Positions 1 to 8,302 of a DNA stretch of 64,000 bases are shown here, piece after piece. Below the pieces are notes generated by a model. That model was given only the letters and a program-made list of their open reading frames with translations, was not told the origin of the DNA and searched no databases. The stretch spans positions 1-64,000 of the forward strand of contig NZ_JANCMW010000004.1 of NCBI RefSeq assembly GCF_029207565.1, given 5' to 3'. The stretch comes from Marinobacter iranensis (GTDB taxonomy: Bacteria > Pseudomonadota > Gammaproteobacteria > Pseudomonadales > Oleiphilaceae). The position numbers and the translations under genes are program-made. Numbering within the stretch: position 1 is the stretch's first letter; every line of letters starts with the position of its first letter.

Positions 1-77
1 ACAACGCCATCGACGAGCTATTGCCCCACAACTGGAAGCCGGCTATACCTGACAAGGTGTGATTGCCGGACGCTTAC
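1..77 (+). mobile_element. Right end of an IS66-family insertion sequence
   Basis: The sequence begins inside a transposase reading frame that stops at 60-62. Fifteen bases later it reaches an end that, read inward on the minus strand, starts GTAAGCGTC. IS66 elements typically carry GTAAGC-type terminal repeats and generate 8-bp target duplications, so the element should end at base 77 and the right-hand duplication would be 78-85 (cgtgcctg). The left end lies outside the window, so the duplication cannot be checked. Confidence 0.6.
3..62 (+). CDS. IS66-type transposase, C-terminal fragment
   Basis: Only the last 19 codons are present. They read NAIDELLPHNWKP followed by AIPDKV and a TGA stop. 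The LLPHNW core resembles the short C-terminal segment found at the end of IS66 TnpC transposases (usually LLPWNW). The gene enters from the left edge of the window, so nothing can be said about whether the complete protein is intact. The terminal inverted repeat just downstream supports the identification. Confidence 0.55.
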   Translation, partial: NAIDELLPHNWKPAIPDKV

Positions 78-182
78 CGTGCCTGGCCAGTTTTACTCAT
101 TTAAGGAGGCTCCTGGCAATGCGCTGGCATGGAAGGAGAGCGCAAATAAAATCCGTAATAATGTTATTCGAACGCATACTGT

Positions 183-210
183 ACTGCGCATAATGTATAT
201 TATGTTAAAC
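183..210 (+). other. dif: XerCD recombination site dif
   Basis: The 28 bases consist of a left arm ACTGCGCATAA (183-193), a central hexamer TGTATA (194-199) and a right arm TTATGTTAAAC (200-210). Compared with the Escherichia coli dif site (GGTGCGCATAA, TGTATA, TTATGTTAAAT), only the outermost bases of each arm differ. The site would be where XerC and XerD resolve chromosome dimers at the terminus. A near-inverted copy of the XerC arm (TTATGCACAGTA, 212-223) follows two bases later. The rest of the 78-367 interval shows no gene. Confidence 0.9.
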
Positions 211-367
211 GTTATGCACAGTATCTTTTAATCCATGGGCTATTGAGCAACTCAAGCCTGGCGCAGTAACTGTTAGCTTTCCTGAATACACCACCGAAGA
301 CCTTCCCTTTTTCTTCTTGAATGAGCCGTGACCAGTGCATGCCTTTTTAATTTTCTACTAAGGAGCA

Positions 368-1192
368 TCAAAAAACATAAATGAAGCCAACACCGACTTC
401 CGCCTCGTAGTCATTTCGAGAGATCGGACTGTCTGAAACATCACTGCCAAAAGCTTCGTAAAGAGCTTCACCGAAAATCTGCCAGTTCTCGTTCACGTAA
501 TTACGGTAGCTAACATTGAAACCGGTTGATCTGTACCCGCTATCAACATCGGTTTCCGGAAGACCTGAGTCTATGGATTGTTGAGTGTCCACACCAAAGT
601 CCCGGTTGGCGAGTTCTCCATCGTGGAAAGTGACAACAGCGCCAATTTCCCAACCAGTGCCGTCAGGTTGGCAGGCCAGGCAGGTTCCTGCGCCGAAAAT
701 CCCGAGCGTACCAATTTCTCCCGCTGAAACACGGCCATCCAGAAAGTAACGCCAGTCTTCTGCAAGGGCATAACGCACCTCCAACAGCACTGTCGCCCCA
801 GAACTCGATTCACCTAATCCATCCAGTCTGCCATCTTCCGAATCGCCCTCTTCCCGGCCTTCTTCGTAACCTAAAGATGTCTGAAACAACCAGGAATCCC
901 TAGCCAAAGTCCGCCATCCAATGGCTTCACCTGCCCAGAAGAAAATGTTTTCGCCAGTTCGCCACTGAACACCCCCGGCTGGATCGACCTCAACCTCAAA
1001 TTCGTCCGAACCCTCATACGCAGTCTCATATTCAACGCCCAGCCCAAGCCCAACACCCCAACCATCGCCATTTGTAAAATCGCCGATAGAGGGAAGCGGA
1101 ACAAGAGGGGTTCTCGTCTCCGTCGCATTTACCGATCCAAAACATGAAAGAGCGCCAAGAAATGTGGCGACTTGAAGGACTATTTTTTTCAT
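368..1192 (-). CDS. MipA/OmpV family outer-membrane protein
   Basis: A 274-residue protein with a Sec signal peptide (about residues 1-23, cleavage after VNA). The mature part is dominated by alternating hydrophobic and aromatic beta strands and ends in Phe, as expected of an outer-membrane barrel. The early GLGVEYETAYEGSDEFEV stretch is characteristic of the MipA/OmpV family, whose members have been described as MltA-interacting scaffolds or osmo- and polymyxin-responsive porin-like proteins. I chose the ATG at 1192 because GGAAAG sits six bases upstream; an in-frame ATG at 1210 lacks such a site. Substrate or partner cannot be told from the sequence. It is the first gene after dif and reads toward it. 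Confidence 0.8.
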   Translation of the reverse strand: MKKIVLQVATFLGALSCFGSVNATETRTPLVPLPSIGDFTNGDGWGVGLGLGVEYETAYEGSDEFEVEVDPAGGVQWRTGENIFFWAGEAIGWRTLARDSWLFQTSLGYEEGREEGDSEDGRLDGLGESSSGATVLLEVRYALAEDWRYFLDGRVSAGEIGTLGIFGAGTCLACQPDGTGWEIGAVVTFHDGELANRDFGVDTQQSIDSGLPETDVDSGYRSTGFNVSYRNYVNENWQIFGEALYEAFGSDVSDSPISRNDYEAEVGVGFIYVF

Positions 1193-1233
1193 GGTTCTTT
1201 CCATTATCAAGCAGTAGTCGGTAATACGACTTG

Positions 1234-1251
1234 CTCATCACTATGGATGAG
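1234..1251. promoter_or_regulatory. Inverted repeat upstream of the MipA/OmpV gene
   Basis: CTCATC (1234-1239) and GATGAG (1246-1251) form a perfect six-base inverted repeat with a six-base spacer, about 45 bp upstream of the barrel gene start. A run of T follows on the + strand, but no plus-strand gene ends here, so a repressor or activator site is more likely than a terminator. No binding protein can be assigned. Confidence 0.3.
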
Positions 1252-1308
1252 TATTTTTAACTCGCTCTCCAGTGCTTTTGTTATCATCGTTCCGCGACCA
1301 CCCATCTG

Positions 1309-2127
1309 TCACTCCTTGAAATAGACCACCTGGTGCGTCGTAGCAAGAAGCCCACCTGCCCTGCTCCATACCTCCGCGCTCTGATCAAAAAAGCCCTTGC
1401 CGAAGTGGTTCGCCCGGGCAATACCCAGCACATGCTCAGTGCCCGCCGAGGCCAATTGTTCGCCGTTGGTATGGAAGTAAGTGGTCAGGGAGACAGTACC
1501 AATAGGTACCAGTTTCGGCCGGCGAACATAGATGCGGGGGAAGAAAGCATCACACAGTGCCGAAAGGGACACGTAGTCCAGTGGGCGTGGCGGCTGGTCC
1601 CGCATCCACACGCGGCTTCTGGAGGGATGGTCTTGGTCTGGTGCTTCCATCAGCTCGCCATCCACAAATCGCATATCGTAATTCCGGGTCCAGGGTGGCA
1701 CTGACTTTTTTGAGAATATCGGCAGGTCTGAAGCCAGCGGAACGTCGGGGAATGCAGCCTCCGTTTGCTCCCAGGTATCGCGCCGGCGAGCAGTTACCAC
1801 TGTGGCAAAGGCCACGACTTGCCCATCCTGAACCATTTCAGCCCACCAGTGCTGGCTGTTTCGGTTGGTTCGAAGGGGGCGCGCAACCACCTCGAAATTG
1901 CCGTCAGCCACCGGTGCGGCAAAGTTGACGGTCAGGGAAACCGGTTCGCCCAGGAGCTCCTCATGGGACAACACGCCCTGGAGAAGCGTGGCGCCGGTGG
2001 TACCACCAAACGGACCCACCATGTTGGCGTAGGCTTGACTGGTCGTTCCCTGCCAGCGCCCCTGATCGAGCGCCTTGAGGGCAACCGCCTGATCAAGTGG
2101 ATGAACGGTTAATTCGTTATTTGTCAT
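1309..2127 (-). CDS. Acyl-CoA thioesterase-like protein, double hotdog
   Basis: A 272-residue protein of the thioesterase-like superfamily related to TesB/Acot8 (4HBT_3 type). The first hotdog carries the NMVGPFGGTTGATLLQ stretch, and the second contains FFPRIYVRRPKLVPIGTVSLTTYF, typical of these double-hotdog enzymes that hydrolyse acyl-CoA to free acid and CoA. The start at 2127 is preferred over an ATG at 2148 because GAGG lies seven bases before it. It is separated by 116 bp from the MipA/OmpV gene on the same strand and is divergent from the MFS transporter. Chain-length preference cannot be inferred. Confidence 0.8.
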   Translation of the reverse strand: MTNNELTVHPLDQAVALKALDQGRWQGTTSQAYANMVGPFGGTTGATLLQGVLSHEELLGEPVSLTVNFAAPVADGNFEVVARPLRTNRNSQHWWAEMVQDGQVVAFATVVTARRRDTWEQTEAAFPDVPLASDLPIFSKKSVPPWTRNYDMRFVDGELMEAPDQDHPSRSRVWMRDQPPRPLDYVSLSALCDAFFPRIYVRRPKLVPIGTVSLTTYFHTNGEQLASAGTEHVLGIARANHFGKGFFDQSAEVWSRAGGLLATTHQVVYFKE

Positions 2128-2342
2128 AAGTGCCTCATGAGCAGTCATGTGTGCGAAAGTAATGAGCTGTTTGCTGACTCGCGCAGCTCACTCGAAAGGG
2201 TGTCGTCATCCAGTGAACCGACTCGCTCGGAGACACATTCACTAGCCCCCCCTTTTTATTCACCAATCCTACCCCCACAGTCCCTGCTAAGGTGTTACCC
2301 AGACACCACAGCGACTTTCCATCAACCCAGGATGGAGGATTG

Positions 2343-3659
2343 ATGCAGAAAACCATTACCAGTCTTTCGTCACTAATCCTCAGTATTATCCTGCTCATCA
2401 TGGGCAACGCCTTCCTGATGACCCTACTCGGGTTACGTCTCAGCATTGAGGAATTCAGCGCCAGCGTTATCGGCTGGATTCTGGCGTTCTACTCCATCGG
2501 CTTCGTTGCCGGTACGCTCTACGCCGGGCGAATCATCGAGAAAGTTGGTCATATTCGAGCTTTCGCGGTTTTCTCCGCAGTACTCGCCGCCTCAATACTG
2601 ATCTACCCGATGGCAATCGAAGCCAGCCTTTGGAGCTTATTACGGGCACTGGGCGGCTTTGCGATGGCCGGGCTAATGATTGTCATGGAAAGCTGGTTCA
2701 GCAGCAAGGCTGACAACCGCAACCGGGCCAGCCTGTTTGCCATCTATCAGGTTATCTTTTTCCTCTCCACCGCAGGCGGCCAGGTTCTGATCCGGGTGGC
2801 CGATCCCGCCGGTTTTATTCCGTTTTCCCTGGCAACGATACTGGTTGTCCTTGCTCTCACACCCTTGTCGATGACTCGACGGGCATCTCCGGTCATTACG
2901 CAGGGGGACCGGCTGTCGTTAACCAAGCTTTACCGGAAATCGCCGGTAGGCACACTGGGGGCGTTGATTGCCGGGCTTTTGATCAGCGCCTTCTACGCCA
3001 TGGGCCCGGTGTATGCTGATCGGATCGGGCTGGATCTGGGTCAGCTTTCCAACTTCATGGCCTCCGCCATTGTCGCCGCCATGCTGCTGGCCTGGCCTAT
3101 TGGCCGTCTGTGTGATCGATTCGACCGTTACCGGGTGATGTTGGTGGCAGCGGTCATTGCTGCCCTGTGCAGTCTGGTCGCCGCTGTCATCGGAAGCCTC
3201 AACATGATCGCGCTGGTGCTCTTTGTGGGGCTGTATATGGGTATCAGCGCTGCCATCTACCCCATCGCTGTTGCTATCACCAACGACCTGATGGAGCCCC
3301 ATCGGGTTACTTCCGCCAGTACAGCCCTGCTACTGAGCTATGGGTTGGGCAGTATCATCGGTCCGCTGGTAAGTGCCCTGTTCATGGATTTTGTGGGCCC
3401 ACGCGGGTTGTTTATCAGTAACACCCTCATTTTGGGTGGGCTGATCGCATTCATGCTGTTGGTGTCGAAACGCCGTCATCCTCCGGTTGCGCAACAGGAA
3501 CAGTACTACACCACAACCCCCGAAGCGGCGCTGGGCCTGTCAGAGCTTGATCCCAGGAATCCCGAGTTTGAAGAATCAGGCGAAATGAAAGAGGGAGAAA
3601 TATCCGAAAACATCAATGAGCAGGAAGCAGAGGAAGAAAGGAATACGCCCGGGCGCTAA
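2343..3659 (+). CDS. MFS transporter (YcaD-like)
   Basis: A 438-residue integral membrane protein with about 12 predicted helices in two halves. The first inter-helix loop carries YAGRIIEKVGHIR, the MFS motif-A region, and the equivalent loop in the second half reads GRLCDRFDRYRVM. Overall shape and the MESWF segment resemble the YcaD-type group of poorly characterised MFS permeases. The last 45 residues form an unusual acidic tail (EEEE/NEQEAEEERN) predicted to be cytoplasmic. The ATG at 2343 follows a GGAGG site; an upstream in-frame ATG at 2292 would add an implausible 17-residue leader. Substrate unknown. Confidence 0.8.
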   Translation: MQKTITSLSSLILSIILLIMGNAFLMTLLGLRLSIEEFSASVIGWILAFYSIGFVAGTLYAGRIIEKVGHIRAFAVFSAVLAASILIYPMAIEASLWSLLRALGGFAMAGLMIVMESWFSSKADNRNRASLFAIYQVIFFLSTAGGQVLIRVADPAGFIPFSLATILVVLALTPLSMTRRASPVITQGDRLSLTKLYRKSPVGTLGALIAGLLISAFYAMGPVYADRIGLDLGQLSNFMASAIVAAMLLAWPIGRLCDRFDRYRVMLVAAVIAALCSLVAAVIGSLNMIALVLFVGLYMGISAAIYPIAVAITNDLMEPHRVTSASTALLLSYGLGSIIGPLVSALFMDFVGPRGLFISNTLILGGLIAFMLLVSKRRHPPVAQQEQYYTTTPEAALGLSELDPRNPEFEESGEMKEGEISENINEQEAEEERNTPGR

Positions 3660-3684
3660 CACTCTGTTATCTGGGGAGAAGACG

Positions 3685-3709
3685 AGGCTGCCCAAGCGCG
3701 GGGCAGCCT
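3685..3709. terminator. Bidirectional stem-loop between convergent genes
   Basis: AGGCTGCCC (3685-3693) pairs perfectly with GGGCAGCCT (3701-3709) across a seven-base loop. It lies between the ends of the convergent MFS and rhodanese genes. Neither side has a long U-tract, so it may act as a weak or factor-assisted terminator or as a 3-prime RNA protector. Confidence 0.5.
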
Positions 3710-3734
3710 TCCAGACGTTTACTGCTGGAACCGG

Positions 3735-4061
3735 TCAGGCGGCGCGTTTCTGGTCAAACCAGTCCTTGGTGCCGCCTTCGTAATCGTAGACATTTGTAAA
3801 GCCGGCCTCTTCCAGCTTCTTGGCCGCCTTGGGAGAGGCGTCACACTCAAAATTCGCGCAGTAGACCACGATCTTCCGATCCTTACTGCCGGTAACCGCC
3901 TCTACCTGCTCCAGAAACGAGGGTTCTTCCACCGGAATATTGATGGATGTCCGGATGTGTTCCCGGTTAAAGACGTCCCGTGGCAGGACGTTGATGAGCA
4001 CAAAATCCTCATGCTCGGTTTCGTTCATTTGTTTGAGGTCGTCACGGCTAATGCTTTTCAT
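3735..4061 (-). CDS. Single-domain rhodanese
   Basis: A 108-residue cytoplasmic protein made of one rhodanese domain. The active-site loop is CANFECDAS, with the presumed persulfide-forming cysteine at Cys68; an N-terminal VLINVLPRDVFNREHI block and the C-terminal YEGGTKDW complete the family signature. Such proteins carry sulfane sulfur between donors and acceptors. A strong AAGGAG site precedes the ATG. It stands alone, convergent with the MFS gene and divergent from a binding-protein gene, so its partner is not evident. Confidence 0.85.
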   Translation of the reverse strand: MKSISRDDLKQMNETEHEDFVLINVLPRDVFNREHIRTSINIPVEEPSFLEQVEAVTGSKDRKIVVYCANFECDASPKAAKKLEEAGFTNVYDYEGGTKDWFDQKRAA

Positions 4062-4285
4062 AGCGTTTCTCCTTCGCTGAGGAAATGTCTACCTCACCCC
4101 TATACCGTGATGATTTCTGAATCGATTTCAAGGCATTCAGAGAAGAGTTTCAAGAGAATCCGGAATTGGCCCGGACCACCTCTTTTACACGTTGTTGCAA
4201 GAAATACGACCATAGGTGTATTCGCCAGTTCTATTAGCTGTATAAACTGACAAGTTCTTGAGACTGTATTCCAGGATACCCGTAA

Positions 4286-5134
4286 ATGACGTGCCGACGG
4301 TTTCTTGCGCTTGCAATGGTTGGGACACTCCTGTTGTTCAGCCAGGCGCTGTTTGCTGCACAAACAATCAGGATAGCCACGGGCCACTGGCCGCCCTACC
4401 TTAACGAGGACTTGCCAGATGATGGGTTCCTCGCTGAGATTATCCGGGAGTCGTTTGCGAACGAAGGCATTGAAGTGAAATTCTCCTTCCTTCCCTGGTC
4501 CAGGGCCCTGGCAATGGCCAAAACGGAAAACTACCAGGCATCCGCCGTCTGGTCGTGCACGGCATCGAGAAGCCTTGATTTCCTATATTCAGCGCGGATC
4601 CTGCCCTACCAGTACGTCTTCTATCACCGCGCGGGGGACGACTTCGATTGGGAATCCCTCGCAACGCTCAGAGGCGAAAAGATTGGCTTAACGCAGGATT
4701 ACAGTTACGGCGAAACACTCAGTGGTGCTATTGAAAGCGGCCTGGTCAGTGCCGATGTGACGACGTCTGATCTTGCCAACTTCAAGAAGCTGCTTCTTGA
4801 TCGCATCGACTTGTTCCCCATGGATCCTGTGGTCGGTGAGGCAATGATCAGAAACCAGTTTGCTTCCCAGGCCTCCCGACTAACATTTCACCCGAAACCG
4901 CTGAGAAAAGCGTTCTATCATTTGCTGTTTGCAAAGAAATCACCGGACGCTCCAGATCTGAAGCGCGCGTTTGACCAGGGGTTGAGAACCCTGCGGGAAA
5001 GCGGTCGCTATGAAGCAATTATTGAGAACGCTCTGACGGAGAACAGCTCACCGATAGCTGCGAAAATACTGGAGGAGAAACTGGTCAACTGGGAGGGTGA
5101 GTCGCTTCCCTGCCCGCCTCCTACTGGCGAGTAA
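4286..5134 (+). CDS. Periplasmic solute-binding protein, family 3
   Basis: A 282-residue protein with a signal peptide (residues 1-25, cleavage after LFA) and a type-3 extracellular solute-binding fold: IRIATGHWPPYLNEDLPDDGFLA at the mature N terminus is the usual start of this family. No ABC permease or ATPase is adjacent. Orphan proteins of this group often serve as sensors or signalling binding proteins rather than transport subunits. The TonB receptor gene lies 223 bp downstream on the same strand; a shared substrate is possible but unproven. Confidence 0.75.
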   Translation: MTCRRFLALAMVGTLLLFSQALFAAQTIRIATGHWPPYLNEDLPDDGFLAEIIRESFANEGIEVKFSFLPWSRALAMAKTENYQASAVWSCTASRSLDFLYSARILPYQYVFYHRAGDDFDWESLATLRGEKIGLTQDYSYGETLSGAIESGLVSADVTTSDLANFKKLLLDRIDLFPMDPVVGEAMIRNQFASQASRLTFHPKPLRKAFYHLLFAKKSPDAPDLKRAFDQGLRTLRESGRYEAIIENALTENSSPIAAKILEEKLVNWEGESLPCPPPTGE

Positions 5135-5154
5135 TACCGGCAGTTTGTTGCGAT

Positions 5155-5173
5155 GCCTCCCGCAGGCCTTTTT
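5155..5173 (+). terminator. Weak intrinsic terminator after the binding-protein gene
   Basis: A short GCCT/AGGC stem with a five-base loop is followed by CTTTTT (5168-5173), 20 bases after the stop codon. The stem is short, so termination may be leaky. Confidence 0.35.
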
Positions 5174-5357
5174 ACACTTGCTTATGCCACGAATGCGGCT
5201 AAACTCCTATTCAGCTTGCATTTTTTTCGCTGTTTGATCTATAAACACAAATCATTGCCACCCTTAAGCGCAGGATTTGTCGGGAGCGAGTCTCGGAGTG
5301 CAACCATTGACTGAATCGTTTCAACCAATGCAAAGACTAAAGTGCTGAGATGTCGCC

Positions 5358-7487
5358 ATGCAGCAACTCCTATCGTCCCTGACCAAGCCTTCGCTTCCCT
5401 TTGCAGTTGCAAAGGTGTGCATCAGTGCCGGATGTATCACGTTTGCCAGTACCGTTTCCGCTGCTGATGAATCGCTCTGGGACATCCCACTGGAAGAGCT
5501 CAGTCAGATTCGAGTCGTCTCTATTGCCTCGGGAACCGAAACGCCGTTGGATAAGGCAGCAGCAGTCACCTCGGTAATCAGTGCTGAAGACATTGCCGCA
5601 ATGGGTGCGACAGATCTCGACCAGGTTCTGGAAACGGTGCCAGGTCTTCACGTAAACCATTCAGACCAGGGGTTTTCCCCTAAGTATGTTTTTCGGGGTA
5701 TAACGTCAAGTAACAACGCACAGGCGCTTCTACTGATTAACGGCATTCCCACAACCACCATGATGTATGGCAATCGTGGCAATGCATGGGGCGGTATGCC
5801 TGTGAAGGCAATCGAACGAATTGAGGTTATCAGGGGCCCTGGCTCCGCGCTTTACGGTGCCGACGCCTATTCCGGCGTTATAAATATCACCACAAAGGGC
5901 CCGCAATCGATCGATGACCAGACAGTTGGTGGCAGACTCGGTAGTAATGATACGCGCGGCGGTTGGTTGGAGTCAGGCCATCAAGTGGGTGATTTGGGCT
6001 TGAGTATGGTACTGGAATACCAAACCACAGATGGCTGGGACGACACTATTGAACGCGATGCGCAGACGAGTTTTGATGAAACCTTTAACACCTCGGCTTC
6101 TCTCGCCCCCGGGCCAGTAAATACCGAGATGGATCAGTTGGATGCCCGCTTTGAAATGGGCACCGAACAATGGACATTGCGTGCAGGTGTTCAGGACCGC
6201 AGCAATCTCGGTACGGGCCCGGGCCTGGCCCAGGCTCTGGATCCGAAGGGCCAGTATTCGTCTCGCCGGGTAAACCTGGACTACAGCTACCGTTGGCCCG
6301 ATCTTACTGAAGGGCTGGATGTGGAAACCAGAGTGTCCTACTTCAATATTACTCAAGAGCCGGAAAACGATATCGTTCTTTACCCGCCAGGTGCGTTCGA
6401 CGGCGACTTCCCGGATGGCTTGATTGGCAGCCCGGGGTACAAGGAAAATCAGATTCGGTTGGATCTGAGCGCTGTTTATCGAGGCCTCAAGAATCATCGC
6501 ATACACACTGGCTTTGGTACGCTTTGGGCTGACCTTTATGAGGTTACCGAACGTAAGAACTTCAATCCGGATTTCAGCCCCAAGGGTAGCGTAGTTGATG
6601 TATCTGACGATCCCGATGAAGTCTGGATGCCGGAGGAAGATCGCACAAATTATTACATGTTCGTGCAGGACGAGTGGAAGCTCGCGCAGAACTGGCAACT
6701 GGTCAGTGGCGTCCGTTTCGATGACTACTCAGATTTTGGCAGCACAATCAATCCGCGGGCTGCGCTGATATGGGCCACCACCGATACCATTACGACCAAA
6801 CTCCTATACGGCCGCGCCTTCCGTGCCCCATCATTGAATGAGCTTTATGTCTCAAATAATCCGGTGTTTACGGGCAACGACGAACTTGACGCTGAAACCA
6901 TTGACACCTACGAAATTGGGGTGTCCCATCAGGTGACCCCGCGTGCTCTATACGCTCTGAACCTGTTCTATTATGAGATTGACGATCTCATCAATGCGGT
7001 ACCGATTTCTGGACTTATCGCTACCGAATATCGAAATGCGGGTCAGAGAACCGGGCATGGGGGTGAGCTTGAATTGGCCTATCAGGTTTCGGACGACTTG
7101 TCGCTAAAGGCCAATTACGCGTATCAGACCGCTAAAGATGAACGTACCGGGCAACCCGTAGGCGATGCGCCCAACCACCAGATTTACGCCCGGGCTGATT
7201 GGTCCGTATCACCACACTGGCTATTCAGCTCACAGGTCAATTGGGTGGGCGAGCAGAAAAGAACTGCAGCTGACCAACGAGAGCCCGTACCAGATTCCAC
7301 TACCGTGGATATGACCCTTCGGACACAAGGGTTATGGCAGGGGCTGGATCTTTCGTTATCCGTAAAAAATATCTTCAACGAAGATGTGAGAGATCCAAGC
7401 CCCTTTGCCGAACCAACCCCGCCCATTCCGAACGATTTCCCGATGCCAGGACGTCGCTTGGTAGGAGAGCTATACTACAGCTTCTGA
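5358..7487 (+). CDS. TonB-dependent outer-membrane receptor
   Basis: A 709-residue receptor. After a signal peptide (cleavage near residue 35, VSA-ADE) comes a plug domain of about residues 50-175 with typical blocks VPGLHVN, INGIPTT, IERIEVIRGPGSALYGADAYSGVINI, and then a 22-strand barrel ending in GELYYSF. A TonB-box-like LEELSQIRVVS segment lies just before the plug. The barrel shows colicin-I/vitamin-B12 receptor character (CirA/BtuB-like), which fits siderophore or cobamide uptake, but no ligand-specific motif is visible. No Fur box or cobalamin riboswitch was recognised in the 223-bp leader. Confidence 0.88.
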   Translation: MQQLLSSLTKPSLPFAVAKVCISAGCITFASTVSAADESLWDIPLEELSQIRVVSIASGTETPLDKAAAVTSVISAEDIAAMGATDLDQVLETVPGLHVNHSDQGFSPKYVFRGITSSNNAQALLLINGIPTTTMMYGNRGNAWGGMPVKAIERIEVIRGPGSALYGADAYSGVINITTKGPQSIDDQTVGGRLGSNDTRGGWLESGHQVGDLGLSMVLEYQTTDGWDDTIERDAQTSFDETFNTSASLAPGPVNTEMDQLDARFEMGTEQWTLRAGVQDRSNLGTGPGLAQALDPKGQYSSRRVNLDYSYRWPDLTEGLDVETRVSYFNITQEPENDIVLYPPGAFDGDFPDGLIGSPGYKENQIRLDLSAVYRGLKNHRIHTGFGTLWADLYEVTERKNFNPDFSPKGSVVDVSDDPDEVWMPEEDRTNYYMFVQDEWKLAQNWQLVSGVRFDDYSDFGSTINPRAALIWATTDTITTKLLYGRAFRAPSLNELYVSNNPVFTGNDELDAETIDTYEIGVSHQVTPRALYALNLFYYEIDDLINAVPISGLIATEYRNAGQRTGHGGELELAYQVSDDLSLKANYAYQTAKDERTGQPVGDAPNHQIYARADWSVSPHWLFSSQVNWVGEQKRTAADQREPVPDSTTVDMTLRTQGLWQGLDLSLSVKNIFNEDVRDPSPFAEPTPPIPNDFPMPGRRLVGELYYSF

Positions 7488-7504
7488 AGGCAAGGGGCCC
7501 GAAT

Positions 7505-8302
7505 TCAATCACCCCAATCTCGCTTACCAACCCCGCCATAAACAATACTGTCACACCGAATTGGGAAGAAGCTGCCTTCTGGCCGACTCTTCGCATCTTT
7601 GAAGCACGGAGCCATTCCGGTTACGAAGCCTGGTGACAGGAGGAGTTGGTACTCCTCGCAACTGAAACCCATGTCTGCAGCCAGCGCGGCGTGCACTGCA
7701 GCAACATTCATCGAGTATCCGTACTCTCGGTTCAGGTGTTCATAGACTGCGAACGCCATTTTTAAATGGCGCCCCTCGGAGAAGCCGTATTCCTTTGCCT
7801 TGTCCAGCGTGAATTCAATGCGCTCATCGGTTTTCGCCAGCGGGCGTCCGTAGCCATAAAGGATACGCCCCAAGGATTTTTCATGATCGACAAACTCCTC
7901 CAGCTTTCCACCGTCATCGCACCACTTACCTGCCCGGTAGAAGAAATCGAGCGCTCGGACCTCGGGTCTGCGACCATAAATGGACGCTTCCGAGATGCTT
8001 AAACCTGCCATCAGGCCAAGTGAGGGAGTGGTGCGAACGGAGCCGGCCAAGGCTGCAACATGATTGGGCCAAATGGACGGATCCGGGTAGCTGCTACCAA
8101 CCCAATAACAGTTCAGCATATTGGCGACGTTCTTACCTGGATCTTTTCCGAGAATGGCGTACAGATACAGATGAAGCCATTCGAGGTGATCCAGTTCATG
8201 GTGGAGATCTTTGCCGTGCATGACCACGCGTTCGGTAAGAAAGGCCTTTCCAATACGGGTTACTAGGTGGCTTTCGGTTTCATACAGTTGTTCGTGGTTC
8301 AT
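7505..8302 (-). CDS. Citrate-synthase-like protein, small subunit B
   Basis: A 265-residue protein, about 60 percent of citrate synthase length and near that of citryl-CoA lyases. Its C-terminal half follows the citrate synthase layout: GYGRP (150-154) occupies the place of the catalytic GYGHP or GFGHR loop, and MNVAAVHAAL (198-207) that of NVDGALAA, so the usual histidine and aspartate appear replaced by Arg and Ala. The start overlaps the stop of the upstream gene by ATGA, implying translational coupling. It may be a non-catalytic partner of the other subunit or catalyse a different CoA-thioester reaction. The function is not established. Confidence 0.65.
   Translation of the reverse strand: MNHEQLYETESHLVTRIGKAFLTERVVMHGKDLHHELDHLEWLHLYLYAILGKDPGKNVANMLNCYWVGSSYPDPSIWPNHVAALAGSVRTTPSLGLMAGLSISEASIYGRRPEVRALDFFYRAGKWCDDGGKLEEFVDHEKSLGRILYGYGRPLAKTDERIEFTLDKAKEYGFSEGRHLKMAFAVYEHLNREYGYSMNVAAVHAALAADMGFSCEEYQLLLSPGFVTGMAPCFKDAKSRPEGSFFPIRCDSIVYGGVGKRDWGD

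Noticed and set aside
185..221. Possible integron attC site (GTTAAAC core next to inverted repeats)
   Set aside because: The full 28-bp match to dif, including the TGTATA centre, explains the sequence better; no cassette or integrase is nearby.
5135..5357. Cobalamin riboswitch or Fur box before the TonB receptor
   Set aside because: No conserved B12-box or 19-bp Fur palindrome was recognised in the leader.
5973..6698. Open frame of 241 codons on the minus strand within the TonB receptor gene
   Set aside because: It is antisense to a clearly real receptor, has no family features and no ribosome-binding site.
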